Assembly: GCA_018823325.1 (NCBI GenBank)
Contig: JAHJIJ010000024.1
Span: 62,001 to 126,000 of the forward strand
Direction of reading: 5' to 3'
DNA from: Alphaproteobacteria bacterium
GTDB taxonomy: Bacteria; Pseudomonadota; Alphaproteobacteria; Sphingomonadales; Sphingomonadaceae
Length of the DNA: 64,000 nt
Made by a program: the position numbers and the translations under genes. Below the pieces are notes generated by a model, which saw only the letters and a program-made list of their open reading frames with translations, ran no database searches and had not been told where the DNA came from. Positions 17,477-26,497 of the stretch are shown here, one piece after another; positions within the stretch are counted from its first letter, which is position 1, and every line of letters starts with the position of its first letter.

Positions 17477-19426
17477 ATGAACGACAACAAAGAGCCGCAA
17501 GGCAATCCCTGGATCAAAAGCGCCCTCATCCTGGCCGGCGTGTTTCTCGCCTTGCTGATGTTCGTGACCGTCTTCGACAGCAAGGGCATGAGCACCAACG
17601 GCACTGCGATCGCCTATTCCGATTTCCGCGACCGCGTCGGCGCGGATGCGGTTAAAGAGGTGGCGATCGGTCCGGATCGGATCACCGGCGTGCTCAAGAA
17701 CGACCAGCGCTTCGTGACCTATGCGGTGCCTGATCCGCAACTCACCACGCTGCTCGATCAGCACAATGTCAAATATAGCGGCCAGCCAGAGGAACAGCCC
17801 AATTTCTGGATGATCCTTCTGTATCAGTCGCTTCCGTTCATTCTCATCCTCGGCATCGCTTTCTTCGTGCTGCGCCAGATGCAGAAGGGCGGCGGCGCTG
17901 GCGGCGCGATGGGCTTCGGCAAGTCCAAGGCCAAGCTGCTCACTGAGAAGCAGGGCCGCGTCACGTTCGACGACGTGGCCGGCATCGACGAGGCCCGCGA
18001 GGAGCTTCAGGAGATCGTGGAGTTCCTCAAGGATCCAAGCAAGTTCGCGCGCCTGGGCGGCAAGATTCCCAAGGGCGCACTGCTGGTCGGTTCGCCCGGC
18101 ACCGGTAAGACGCTGCTGGCGCGCGCCATTGCGGGCGAGGCTGGCGTGCCGTTCTTCACTATTTCGGGTTCGGACTTTGTCGAGATGTTCGTGGGCGTCG
18201 GCGCGAGTCGCGTGCGCGACATGTTCGAGCAGGCCAAGAAGAACGCGCCGTGCATCGTCTTCATTGATGAGATCGACGCCGTGGGCCGTCACCGTGGCGC
18301 AGGCCTCGGTAATGGCAATGACGAGCGCGAGCAGACGCTGAACCAGCTGCTGGTCGAGATGGATGGCTTCGAATCCAACGAAGGCATCATCATCATCGCC
18401 GCGACGAACCGTCCCGACGTGCTCGATCCCGCCTTGCTGCGTCCGGGCCGTTTCGACCGCCAGGTCGTCGTCCCGCGCCCCGATATCGACGGCCGCATCA
18501 AGATCCTCGAAGTGCACATGAAAAAAGTGCCCCTGGCGCCGGACGTCGACGCAAGGACGATTGCGCGCGGTACGCCGGGTTTTTCGGGTGCCGATCTCGC
18601 CAACCTCGTCAACGAGGCGGCGTTGATGGCAGCGCGCCGCGGCAAACGATTGGTTGCGAACGCGGAGTTCGAAGCCGCCAAAGACAAGGTGATGATGGGC
18701 GCGGAGCGGCGTTCGATGGTCATGACTGAAGACGAGAAGAAGATGACGGCCTATCACGAGGCTGGTCATGCTATCGTCGCCATTCACGAGCCGGCCTCAG
18801 ACCCGATTCACAAGGCGACAATCATTCCGCGCGGTCGCGCACTGGGCATGGTCATGCGTCTGCCGGAGCGGGATAATTACAGTTATCATCGCGATAAGAT
18901 GCACGCCAATCTGGCGGTCGCGATGGGTGGGCGCGTTGCCGAAGAGGTAATTTTCGGCCACGATAAGGTGTCTTCAGGGGCATCCGGCGACATTCAGTAT
19001 GCCACGAAGCTTGCCCGCGACATGGTCACACAATGGGGCATGTCCGATGAGCTGGGTCCTCTCCAGTATGAAGAGCCCCAGGGCGAGACATTCCTAGGCT
19101 ATTCGCAAAGTCAGCGCGTCCATATGTCCAATGAAACCGCGCAGAAGATCGATGCGGAGATTCGTAAGGTCGTCGAAACCGGTTATGAGCGGGCCAAGTC
19201 GGTGCTAAGCGACCACCTGAATGAGCTCCACCTTCTTGCTAACGCGCTTCTGGAGTTCGAGACGCTCTCCGGCGACGAAATCAAGACGCTGATCGAGAAC
19301 GGCGAACTCGTGCGGCCCAGCGGTGAGAAGATTCGGCCCTCTCCTGTTCCTGCAACCGGAACCTCGATCCCCAAGACGGGCAAGCGCAAGGGGCCAGTCA
19401 GCGATCCTGCACCGCAGAGCGTTTGA
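17477..19426 (+). CDS. ftsH: ATP-dependent zinc metalloprotease FtsH
   Basis: Membrane-anchored AAA+ protease that degrades misfolded membrane proteins and regulators such as LpxC and sigma-32 in relatives. The protein (about 649 aa) has two TMs (near residues 12-30 and 111-132) flanking a periplasmic domain, Walker A GSPGTGKT (near 205), the second region of homology, and the zinc site HEAGH (near 426). A TTG directly precedes the ATG, which is taken as the start. The C-terminal tail is charged and Pro-rich. Terminated by the hairpin at 19456-19490. Confidence 0.97.
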   Translation: MNDNKEPQGNPWIKSALILAGVFLALLMFVTVFDSKGMSTNGTAIAYSDFRDRVGADAVKEVAIGPDRITGVLKNDQRFVTYAVPDPQLTTLLDQHNVKYSGQPEEQPNFWMILLYQSLPFILILGIAFFVLRQMQKGGGAGGAMGFGKSKAKLLTEKQGRVTFDDVAGIDEAREELQEIVEFLKDPSKFARLGGKIPKGALLVGSPGTGKTLLARAIAGEAGVPFFTISGSDFVEMFVGVGASRVRDMFEQAKKNAPCIVFIDEIDAVGRHRGAGLGNGNDEREQTLNQLLVEMDGFESNEGIIIIAATNRPDVLDPALLRPGRFDRQVVVPRPDIDGRIKILEVHMKKVPLAPDVDARTIARGTPGFSGADLANLVNEAALMAARRGKRLVANAEFEAAKDKVMMGAERRSMVMTEDEKKMTAYHEAGHAIVAIHEPASDPIHKATIIPRGRALGMVMRLPERDNYSYHRDKMHANLAVAMGGRVAEEVIFGHDKVSSGASGDIQYATKLARDMVTQWGMSDELGPLQYEEPQGETFLGYSQSQRVHMSNETAQKIDAEIRKVVETGYERAKSVLSDHLNELHLLANALLEFETLSGDEIKTLIENGELVRPSGEKIRPSPVPATGTSIPKTGKRKGPVSDPAPQSV

Positions 19427-19455
19427 TCCCCGGAGAGGGCAAGCCCTGCACGATG

Positions 19456-19490
19456 ATGTCGCCGCAGGCCGAACGGCTTTGCGGCGACAT
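19456..19490 (+). terminator. Terminator-like hairpin after ftsH
   Basis: ATGTCGCCGCA (19456-19466) and its exact complement TGCGGCGACAT (19480-19490) form an 11-bp stem, with an inner GCC/GGC helix around GAAC. GTGTTTTGG follows, giving a short T-run. Confidence 0.65.
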
Positions 19491-19520
19491 GTGTTTTGGG
19501 TGAAGAGTCGGGGAGGACCG

Positions 19521-20153
19521 ATGCCGATCTACATCGATGAAAGCGGTAGCCTACCGGCCGGTGCGATGATCGTGGCCGGCGTTCACATCGAGGAAGATGC
19601 CGCGGAACGGCTGCTCGCGCGGTTTCGGGCTGTTGTTGGCCTTCACGGCGAACTCAAGGGAAGCCGGATTGGCTTGATAGAACGTGCCTTCTTTTTCGAA
19701 CTGCTGGATCGGTTCGGAGGACAGGCGCGGATCTGTATCATCAAGGCCTATCAGCATGAAATCGGACGACGGCCTGAAGATCTGGACGTCTATGTTGCGC
19801 TGCTGACCCAGTTGGTCGATGACTGGCTGCCAGATACGGCTGACTGCCTCAGCGTGGTCATCGATGCCGGGCGCTATGATAGCATGGTCCTGGAAGAGGT
19901 CCGCCAGGATATTGCGGCGATGCTCACCCGATGCGGGAGCGCGCAGATGATCGACAGCCGCCGCTCGCCCGGCGTGCAGATTGCTGATGTCGTCGCCAAC
20001 AGCTTCTACAACATCGCCATTCGCTCGGGTCGCTCTGCCCGGATTGAGACAATCGTGGCGCCCTTTCTGGAGCAGGGGCTACTTCGGACCAGCAGTTTGC
20101 GGCAAAGGCCCGCGCCGCGCCCGCAGCATCAGGCCATGCGCAAGCGCCCATGA
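19521..20153 (+). CDS. DUF3800 domain protein
   Basis: A 210-aa soluble protein with the DUF3800 signature: YIDESGS at the N-terminus (D6, E7) and a C-terminal SRRSPGVQIADVVANSFYN, both probably parts of a metal-binding RNase H-like active site. The frame is open further upstream, but the ATG at 19521 is preceded by GGGAGGA at ideal spacing and starts the domain correctly. It stands between the hairpin ending ftsH and the terminator shared with rpoZ, so it is probably a single-gene unit reading through or from its own promoter. The biological role of the family is not established. Confidence 0.8.
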   Translation: MPIYIDESGSLPAGAMIVAGVHIEEDAAERLLARFRAVVGLHGELKGSRIGLIERAFFFELLDRFGGQARICIIKAYQHEIGRRPEDLDVYVALLTQLVDDWLPDTADCLSVVIDAGRYDSMVLEEVRQDIAAMLTRCGSAQMIDSRRSPGVQIADVVANSFYNIAIRSGRSARIETIVAPFLEQGLLRTSSLRQRPAPRPQHQAMRKRP

Positions 20154-20191
20154 AGGACCCGTGCTGGGCGCGGGCAGGACTCGCCAAAGGA

Positions 20192-20223
20192 AAAGGCGAC
20201 CCGAATATGCTCGAGTCGCCTTT
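20192..20223. terminator. Bidirectional terminator between the DUF3800 gene and rpoZ
   Basis: AAAGGCGAC (20192-20200) and GTCGCCTTT (20215-20223) form a perfect 9-bp stem with a 14-nt loop. On the minus strand it is followed by TTTTCCTTT-like sequence, so it fits best as the rpoZ terminator while also ending the convergent transcript. Confidence 0.75.
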
Positions 20224-20246
20224 GCTGTTTCTCTGTGATGCGGCGT

Positions 20247-20591
20247 TTAGCCGTCGTAATCGGCGCCCAGGCTGTGTGAACGCGGCGGTGTGGCCGCCGT
20301 CAGACGCAGAGCCTCTGCGGAGCGGGCGATGGAGCCGATCTCGTCGGGCGTGTCATCATCGTCGATTTGCAGCTTCTGCATCGAGCCAATGAGATCGTGC
20401 TTGAGATCGTCTGGCGTGATCGTCTCCTCGGCGATCTCGCGCAGCGCAACGACCGGATTCTTGTCGCGATCCCGATCAATGGTCAGCTCTGCACCGCCGG
20501 AAATCGTCCGCGCGCGCTGCGCCGCGAGAAGAACGAGGTCAAACCGGTTGGGAACCTTGTCGATACAATCTTCGACAGTAACGCGCGCCAT
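20247..20591 (-). CDS. rpoZ: DNA-directed RNA polymerase omega subunit
   Basis: Small RNA polymerase subunit that helps assemble beta-prime and takes part in ppGpp binding. The 114-aa protein begins [30 protein letters not shown], which is diagnostic, followed by [12 protein letters not shown] and an acidic C-terminal extension (DDDDTPDE) usual in alphaproteobacteria. AGGAG lies at good spacing before the ATG. Often next to a spoT/relA gene; none is in the window. Confidence 0.96.
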   Translation of the reverse strand: MARVTVEDCIDKVPNRFDLVLLAAQRARTISGGAELTIDRDRDKNPVVALREIAEETITPDDLKHDLIGSMQKLQIDDDDTPDEIGSIARSAEALRLTAATPPRSHSLGADYDG

Positions 20592-20808
20592 GCTTGGCTC
20601 CTGAACAGAACAAAGGAGGATGTGGGAAAGTCGGTCCAGCTATCAGGCCGGCACGTGGAAGTCAAGGAATCCTGAGGCCAATGCAGGCATGGTGCCGGGT
20701 TCCAAATGCAGCATGCCGGAAACATTGTTGCATCGGGGCATTGGAGAGAGATGCTGGAACGAAAGCTCTCCGGTTGGCAAGACTGACAGCTTGACGCATG
20801 AGGGTGCG

Positions 20809-21987
20809 ATGGAGAGACATGCACTCGCACCGTCGGTTCCGGAAGACCAGAAGACGCACGCCGTCGAGGGTAACCGGTTGCGATTGTTGCCGGGCGGCGA
20901 AGAACGGCTCGATGCGCTGATGTCGCTCATCGGTGAGGCAGAACATACGCTTCATCTTTACTTCTACATCTTTGCGAAGGACCAGTGCGGCGAGAGCCTG
21001 ATAGATGCCCTCGCGCAAGCGTCGCGACGCGGCGTCGACGTGACTCTCATCGTCGATGCGTTCGGATCGGCACCAACCCCGACAGGGTTCTTCCAGCCGC
21101 TTGTCGAGGCAGGCGGCCGATTTGCGCGGTTTGGCGCGCGTCGATCGACCCGTTATCTCATTCGGAACCATCAGAAAATGGTCGTTTGCGATGGTCGGCG
21201 CGCTATGATCGGCGGCTTCAATTGCGAGGTTTCCTATTTCTCCTCTGCCGATGATGCATCTGCCTGGTGCGATCTTGGGCTGCTGATCGAAGGTCCACTC
21301 GTGACCGGCCTCCTGCATTGGTATGCCGGACTGGCGGACTGGACGATCGACAGCCGACAGCGTTTCAGTCAATTGCGCCGATTGGTGCGAACTTGGCAGC
21401 CCGGTAGCGGTAAATGCATATGGCTGATTGGTGGCCCGACGCGCTTTCTGAACAGCTGGGCTCGATGCTTGAAGACGGACCTACGGGCCGGACGGCGGCT
21501 GGATTTGGTTGCGGCATATTTCTCGCCAAGCCCCGGCATCATGCGTCGGATTGCGAGCATCGCTACGCGCGGAGAGGCGCGTCTGATTACCCCGGAAAAA
21601 TCGGACAATGCGGCGACAGTGGGCGCAGCGCGCCATCTCTACCGTCGTCTTCTGCGGGGGGGCGTCGAGGTCTTCGAGTTCATGCCCCAGAAACTGCACA
21701 TGAAGCTGATCGTAATTGATGACATCGTCTACGTCGGCTCTGCGAATCTGGATATGCGCAGCCTGTTCCTCAACCTTGAGATCATGCTGCGCGTCGAGGA
21801 TGCAGGCTTTGCTCAGGAGGCAAGGGCGCTGGTAGACCGCCTAGCCGATGAAAGCGCACCGATTGACAGAAGGGCTTATACAGCGCTCGCAAGTCCGTTC
21901 AGCCGATTTCGCTGGTGGATCGACTACCTGCTCGTCGGTGTTCTCGATTACACCGTCACACGGCGGCTAAACTTTCGACGCCGCTGA
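20809..21987 (+). CDS. Phospholipase D family protein (cardiolipin synthase-like)
   Basis: Probably makes or remodels phospholipid by phosphatidyl transfer. It has two complete HKD motifs: HQKMVVCDGRRAMIGGFN and HMKLIVIDDIVYVGSANLD. The N-terminal core reads LRLLPGGEERLDALMSLIGEAE. The frame is open to 20620, but the ATG at 20809 with GAGGG upstream gives a normal start and a 392-aa protein. It lacks the N-terminal membrane helices of Cls-A, so it resembles the ClsB/ClsC type. It overlaps the convergent methyltransferase gene by 32 nt. Confidence 0.86.
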   Translation: MERHALAPSVPEDQKTHAVEGNRLRLLPGGEERLDALMSLIGEAEHTLHLYFYIFAKDQCGESLIDALAQASRRGVDVTLIVDAFGSAPTPTGFFQPLVEAGGRFARFGARRSTRYLIRNHQKMVVCDGRRAMIGGFNCEVSYFSSADDASAWCDLGLLIEGPLVTGLLHWYAGLADWTIDSRQRFSQLRRLVRTWQPGSGKCIWLIGGPTRFLNSWARCLKTDLRAGRRLDLVAAYFSPSPGIMRRIASIATRGEARLITPEKSDNAATVGAARHLYRRLLRGGVEVFEFMPQKLHMKLIVIDDIVYVGSANLDMRSLFLNLEIMLRVEDAGFAQEARALVDRLADESAPIDRRAYTALASPFSRFRWWIDYLLVGVLDYTVTRRLNFRRR

Positions 21988-22591
21988 GTTCGACAGTGGC
22001 GCCCTTCTCCTGATCCTTGCATGCCCAGAAGAGCCGCGCAGGCGGAATGCAGCGCCACACAATGTCCTGATCCACATGGCCGAAGAAGCGCTCGAGCCGG
22101 GAGAGGACGAAGCGCGAATATTGATAGACCAGGAACTTGCCGCCCGGCCGGATCGCGCGTGCTGTTGCGGCGGCGATCTCGTCGGCCACTTCGGGGGGCA
22201 GGGTGGAGAAGGGCAGGCCGGAAATGATGTAATCGGCCGCTTCAAACCCTTCGCGAGCCAGGATGTCCTCGACGTCGGCGGCCGAGCCCTCGACGCAGAT
22301 CAGGCGTTCATCGACGATGTTCTGCCGCAGATGCCGCACGAACATGGGGTTGGTGTCTATGGCGATGAGCCGCGCGTCCGGCCCCAGCCGATCAAGAATG
22401 CGGCGCGTGAACACGCCCGTGCCGGGACCATATTCCACCACGCAGCGCACCTCCCGCCAGCCGACCGGGTTGAGCAGCGCCTGAATGGCGATTTCTGAGG
22501 TGGGGATCACTGAGCCGACCATCCGCGGATGACGGATGAACTGCTGAAGAAACAGAAATTTGGGAGACATTGCCAACGCCGTTGCGGTCAC
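21956..22591 (-). CDS. Phospholipid N-methyltransferase-like SAM methyltransferase (PmtA type)
   Basis: A 211-aa class I SAM methyltransferase resembling the Rhodobacter/Agrobacterium phosphatidylethanolamine N-methyltransferase: an N-terminal FLQQFIRHPRMVGSVIPTS segment, SAM motif VVEYGPGTGVFTRRIL, IAIDTNP, and SGLPFSTLP in place of a DPPY-type motif. The family also resembles rRNA adenine dimethylases, but the N-terminus and SGLPF favour the lipid enzymes, which convert PE toward phosphatidylcholine. Its neighbour is a convergent PLD/cardiolipin synthase, which supports a lipid role. The start could also be the Met at residue 8. Confidence 0.78.
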   Translation of the reverse strand: MTATALAMSPKFLFLQQFIRHPRMVGSVIPTSEIAIQALLNPVGWREVRCVVEYGPGTGVFTRRILDRLGPDARLIAIDTNPMFVRHLRQNIVDERLICVEGSAADVEDILAREGFEAADYIISGLPFSTLPPEVADEIAAATARAIRPGGKFLVYQYSRFVLSRLERFFGHVDQDIVWRCIPPARLFWACKDQEKGATVELSGVESLAAV

Positions 22592-22729
22592 TTTCCGGGC
22601 CTTCCCTCTCTTTGACGTGACAAATTAACGACTGACTCGCAAGGACGTTTCGTCACTCTTCTGTAATGTTGGTAATTATTTTCGCATGCCGTTCCATCGA
22701 CTGTGGCGGGGTGGGCGCGTTGCCCTTGC

Positions 22730-23362
22730 TCAGGCCTTCTTTTCGCCCAGATCGAGCCCGTGCTTCATCAGCATTGGGATATTGGCCATGGCAAAAAGCA
22801 TCGATGCTGCGGTAACGCCCCAGACCTTGATGAGCAGCCAGGTGTCGAAATCGAGAGCGTAGCGCATGATCTCGTTGGCGACGCCCAGCGCAGCGAAGAA
22901 GAAGCCCCAATTGCGCGAGAGCTTGAGCCAGCCGGTTTCATCCAGGCCGCTATAGGCCGATTGCAGCAGGTAGCGCAGCAGCGGGCGCCCGCCCATCCAG
23001 CCGCCGATCAGCATCAGGGCGAAGAAGCCGTAGATGATCGTGGGCTTGAGCTGGATGAAGGCCGGATCGTGGAAATAGAGGGTGAGGCCGCCGAAGAAGA
23101 GCACGAGGATTGCCGAGAGCCAGAGCATCGGCGACACCTTGCCCAGGCGCCACTTGCTCACCGCCACGGCCACCGCGATGGCGACCATGAACGCGCCCGT
23201 TCCGGCGAACATGCCAATGAACTTGGTGGCAAGGAAGAAGACCAGCAAAGGCCCGAAATCGAGCGCCATGGGCAGCCAGCTTTCGCCCTTGGGTCCGGGC
23301 GCGATCGGGGCTGAATCGACCGTGGCATCCACTCGGGGGGACGCATTCTCGTCAGCGCGCAT
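22730..23362 (-). CDS. yciB: Inner membrane septation protein A (YciB/IspZ family)
   Basis: Polytopic membrane protein linked to cell-envelope synthesis and division in E. coli. The protein is about 210 aa with five or six TMs and family landmarks (LDFGPLLVFFLATKF, KPTIIYGFFALMLIGG, LSRNWGFFFAALGVANEIM). The frame is open further, but the ATG at 23362 has AGGAG six nt upstream and overlaps the ftsY stop by 11 nt, which indicates coupling. It is the last gene of dapF-mtaB-ftsY-yciB, an order conserved in alphaproteobacteria. Confidence 0.9.
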   Translation of the reverse strand: MRADENASPRVDATVDSAPIAPGPKGESWLPMALDFGPLLVFFLATKFIGMFAGTGAFMVAIAVAVAVSKWRLGKVSPMLWLSAILVLFFGGLTLYFHDPAFIQLKPTIIYGFFALMLIGGWMGGRPLLRYLLQSAYSGLDETGWLKLSRNWGFFFAALGVANEIMRYALDFDTWLLIKVWGVTAASMLFAMANIPMLMKHGLDLGEKKA

Positions 23363-24284
23363 AAGCGGCTCCTGCAATGGCGTGGGCCAGCTCGGCCGGA
23401 TCAAAGGGGCGCAGATCGTCGATCTTCTCGCCCACGCCGATGGCGTGGATGGGAAGACCGAACTTCTCGGCCGCAGCGACCAGCACGCCGCCCCGCGCCG
23501 TGCCGTCCAGCTTGGTCATGACCAGACCGGTGACCTTGGCGACATCGCGGAAGATCTCGATCTGCGACAGCGCGTTCTGGCCGGTTGTCGCGTCGAGCAC
23601 CAGCACGACGTCATGGGGCGCGGCGGGATTGAGGCGGCCGAGCACGCGGCGGATCTTGGCCAGCTCGTCCATCAGCTCGGTGCGGTTCTGAAGCCGCCCG
23701 GCGGTATCCACGATCAGAATATCCGTGCCATTGGCCGTGGCTTGCTTGACGGCGTCGAAGACGACGCCGGCGGCATCGCCGCCTTCCGGGCCGGTAACGA
23801 TAGGTACGTCGAGCCGTTCGGCCCAGATTCGCAGCTGGCCGATGGCCGCCGCACGGAAGGTGTCACCCGCCGCCAGCATGACGCTGTAATCCTGCTCCTG
23901 GAAAAGGTGCGCGAGCTTGGCAATGGTGGTGGTCTTGCCAGACCCGTTGACGCCGATCACCAGGATGACCTGCGGGCGCGGGAACGCCTCGATCTCTATG
24001 GGCCTGGCGACCGGCACCAGCACTTTCTCGATTTCCTCGGCGAGGATCTCGCGCAGATACTCCTCGGTCAGTTCCTTGTTGAAGCGCCCTTCCGCCAGCC
24101 GGTCGCGGATGCGCGCGGCCATCGCCGGGCCGAGATCGGTAGTGTAGAGCGCTTCCTCCAGCTCATCGAGCGTCTGCTCGTCCAGCGCTGCCTTGGCAAA
24201 GACGCCGGAAATGCTCTCGCCGAGCCGGTCGGAAGTGCGCTTGAAGCCGCCGAAGAGGCGGTCACGCCAGGAAAGTTCAGCCAT
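23352..24284 (-). CDS. ftsY: Signal recognition particle receptor FtsY
   Basis: GTPase that docks SRP-ribosome complexes at the membrane for cotranslational insertion. It has an N-terminal helical domain (about 1-95), then the NG domain with GVNGSGKTTT (111-120), AAGDTFRAAA, DTAGRLQN and TKLDGTARGG. The ATG at 24284 has GGAG six nt upstream and gives 310 aa; the open frame extends into mtaB but would add an implausible Arg/Pro-rich leader. It lacks the long acidic N-terminal A-domain of E. coli. The start overlaps the mtaB stop. Confidence 0.95.
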   Translation of the reverse strand: MAELSWRDRLFGGFKRTSDRLGESISGVFAKAALDEQTLDELEEALYTTDLGPAMAARIRDRLAEGRFNKELTEEYLREILAEEIEKVLVPVARPIEIEAFPRPQVILVIGVNGSGKTTTIAKLAHLFQEQDYSVMLAAGDTFRAAAIGQLRIWAERLDVPIVTGPEGGDAAGVVFDAVKQATANGTDILIVDTAGRLQNRTELMDELAKIRRVLGRLNPAAPHDVVLVLDATTGQNALSQIEIFRDVAKVTGLVMTKLDGTARGGVLVAAAEKFGLPIHAIGVGEKIDDLRPFDPAELAHAIAGAAYAR

Positions 24285-25548
24285 GCCCGGCTCCATGCGC
24301 GATGAGCGTGCTTCCCTCAAGCCCCGTGATGGATGCGGTGACAATCTCTCCGGGCGTCTGCGCGCTTTCGAACCGCACCGGGGCGAAGCTTTCGCTATGG
24401 CCGGCCTGGCCGCTGGTCTCGACGAGAACGCGCTGGGTGCTCCCGACAAGTGTGCCCAGCCAGCGCTGGCGCTCATCCTCGCAGGCGGCGCGAAGGCGCG
24501 CTGCGCGCTCGCGGATCAGGGCTCGGTCGAGCTGCGGCATCCGGGCCGCGGGAGTGCCTTCCCGGGGCGAGTAAGGGAACACGTGGCCGTGGACGATGCG
24601 GCAGTCCCGCACCAGCGCAAGGCTGTTCTCGAACATGGCCTCATCCTCGGTGGGGAAGCCGGCAATGATGTCGGCCCCGATGGCGATCTCCGGCCGGAGG
24701 GCATGCAGCCGCGCGACCAGCTCGACCGCTTGCGCCCGGCTGTGGCGGCGCTTCATGCGCTTGAGGATAAGGTCGTCGCCCGCCTGCAGGGAGAGATGGA
24801 CATGCGGCATCAGGCGCGGCTCGCCGGCTATGATCTCGAACAGGCGCTCGTCAATCTCGATGCCGTCCAGCGAGGAGAGGCGCAGGCGCGGCAGGTCCGG
24901 CACGAGCCGCAGAATGCGCTCGACAAGGGCGCCGAGGCTGGGGCTGCCGGGGAGATCCGGGCCGTAGCTGGTCACGTCCACGCCGGTCAGCACGATCTCC
25001 TGCACGCCCTGATCGACCAGCGCGCGCACCTGATCCACGACCGCACCGGCCGGCACCGACCGGCTCGGCCCGCGCCCGAACGGAATGATGCAGAAGGTGC
25101 AGCGGTGATCGCAGCCGTTCTGAACCACGATGAACGCGCGGACCCGCTCGGCAAAGGCGGCCAGCATGTGCGGCGCCTGGTGCTGGAGCGTCATGATGTC
25201 GGTCACGCGAACGCGCTCGGGCGAGGACGGATGCTCGTGTGCTGGCGCAGCGACGTGGGCGGCAAAGTCCGCCTTCTCGCCATTTCCGATGACGGCGGCG
25301 ACTTCCGGCATGGCGGCGAACATGGCCGGATCGGTCTGCGCTGCGCAGCCGGTGACGACGATGCGGGCCTCGGGCCGGGCGCGATGGGCGCGGCGAATGG
25401 CCTGACGGGTCTGACGCACGGCCTCGCCAGTGACGGCGCAGCTGTTGATGATGACGAGGTCGTCGCGTCCGCCGAGCTGCTGGCGGATCGCTTCGCTCTC
25501 AGCGATATTGAGCCGGCAGCCGAGCGTGATGACCTCCGGCGGGGTCAT
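24277..25548 (-). CDS. mtaB: tRNA (t6A37) methylthiotransferase
   Basis: Radical-SAM enzyme that converts t6A37 to ms2t6A37 in tRNAs. The N-terminal UPF0004 domain has cysteines C11, C37 and C68 for one Fe-S cluster; the radical SAM CxxxCxxC is C146, C150 and C153 (NGCDHRCTFC); a TRAM-like C-terminal part follows (QRVLVETSGQAGHSESFAPV). The ATG at 25548 overlaps the dapF stop and gives 423 aa; the longer open frame is not supported. MtaB is chosen over MiaB by its CIIPFGRGPSRS signature and by synteny with dapF and ftsY. Confidence 0.93.
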   Translation of the reverse strand: MTPPEVITLGCRLNIAESEAIRQQLGGRDDLVIINSCAVTGEAVRQTRQAIRRAHRARPEARIVVTGCAAQTDPAMFAAMPEVAAVIGNGEKADFAAHVAAPAHEHPSSPERVRVTDIMTLQHQAPHMLAAFAERVRAFIVVQNGCDHRCTFCIIPFGRGPSRSVPAGAVVDQVRALVDQGVQEIVLTGVDVTSYGPDLPGSPSLGALVERILRLVPDLPRLRLSSLDGIEIDERLFEIIAGEPRLMPHVHLSLQAGDDLILKRMKRRHSRAQAVELVARLHALRPEIAIGADIIAGFPTEDEAMFENSLALVRDCRIVHGHVFPYSPREGTPAARMPQLDRALIRERAARLRAACEDERQRWLGTLVGSTQRVLVETSGQAGHSESFAPVRFESAQTPGEIVTASITGLEGSTLIAHGAGHG

Positions 25549-26384
25549 GGCGCGGGCGTGAAATCCGCGAGGTCGAGCGTGCCGTCGAAGACGTGCGTGG
25601 CCGGTCCGGTCATGTTGACATGGCCGTCCGGCGTCCAGTCGATGAGCAGATCGCCGCCCGGGAGAGTGACGCGCACCGGGCCGCGGGCGATCCGCCGCCG
25701 GATGGCGCAGACGGCCGTGGCGCAGGCGCCGGTGCCGCAGGCCTGGGTGAAGCCGGCGCCGCGCTCCCACACCACCAGACGGATGTGACCGGGCGCGAGC
25801 ATCTGCGCGAAATTGACGTTTACCCGCTCGGGGAAGAGGGGGTCATGCTCGATCATCGGGCCGAGGCGGGCCATGTCCAGTTCGTCAATATTTTCAACGA
25901 AGAAGACGACATGCGGATTGCCGACGCTGACCGCCGCGGGCGGGGGCAGATCGTGCCAGCTCACCGGCATGGTGAGCGTATCCATGGCATAAGCGAGCGG
26001 CACCTGATCCCAGTCCGTGCGTGCTTCGCCCATGTCGACGCTCACAAGATCACCCTGCCGGCTCGCCTCGAGCAGACCGGCATTGGTCTCGATGGTGACA
26101 TCGCGGCCAACGAATAAAGGGATGCAGCGGGTGGCGTTTCCGCAGGCGTCAACTTCCGAGCCATCCTGGTTAAAGATGCGCATCGACACATCGGCGCGGT
26201 TCGAGGCACCGACGACGATGAGCTGATCGCACCCGACACCCGTACGGCGGTCCGCAATGGCGCGCGCAAGGCTCTCTGTCATATCGATATGACGTTCGCG
26301 CGCGTCGATGACCACGAAGTCGTTTCCGAGACCGTGCATCTTGGCAAATGAGAGAAGGGCAGGGCTGCCGGACATGCGCGGCAT
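25545..26384 (-). CDS. dapF: Diaminopimelate epimerase
   Basis: Converts LL- to meso-diaminopimelate for lysine and peptidoglycan. The protein has the N-terminal FAKMHGLGNDFVVIDAR, the first catalytic cysteine in DACGNATRC (C81) and the second in QACGTGACAT. About 279 aa from the ATG at 26384; a second Met at 26375 is equally possible because neither has a clear ribosome binding site. Its stop overlaps the mtaB start by a few nt. First gene of the dapF-mtaB-ftsY-yciB operon. Confidence 0.96.
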   Translation of the reverse strand: MPRMSGSPALLSFAKMHGLGNDFVVIDARERHIDMTESLARAIADRRTGVGCDQLIVVGASNRADVSMRIFNQDGSEVDACGNATRCIPLFVGRDVTIETNAGLLEASRQGDLVSVDMGEARTDWDQVPLAYAMDTLTMPVSWHDLPPPAAVSVGNPHVVFFVENIDELDMARLGPMIEHDPLFPERVNVNFAQMLAPGHIRLVVWERGAGFTQACGTGACATAVCAIRRRIARGPVRVTLPGGDLLIDWTPDGHVNMTGPATHVFDGTLDLADFTPAP

Positions 26385-26497
26385 TTAGGGCGACATTGGA
26401 TAGAAGTCCATGATTTGCCGAAAATTGCAGGCCCACGGGGTTGTCTCGACCGGCTCAAGGTCCCATTGTCTATCGATGCTGATGAGATGGAGGAGAC

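Noticed and set aside
17306..18787. 493-codon minus-strand frame opposite ftsH
   Set aside because: ftsH is unambiguous; the antisense frame is compositionally artefactual.
24193..25788. 531-codon plus-strand frame opposite mtaB
   Set aside because: mtaB has intact radical-SAM motifs on the other strand; this frame shows no family signature.
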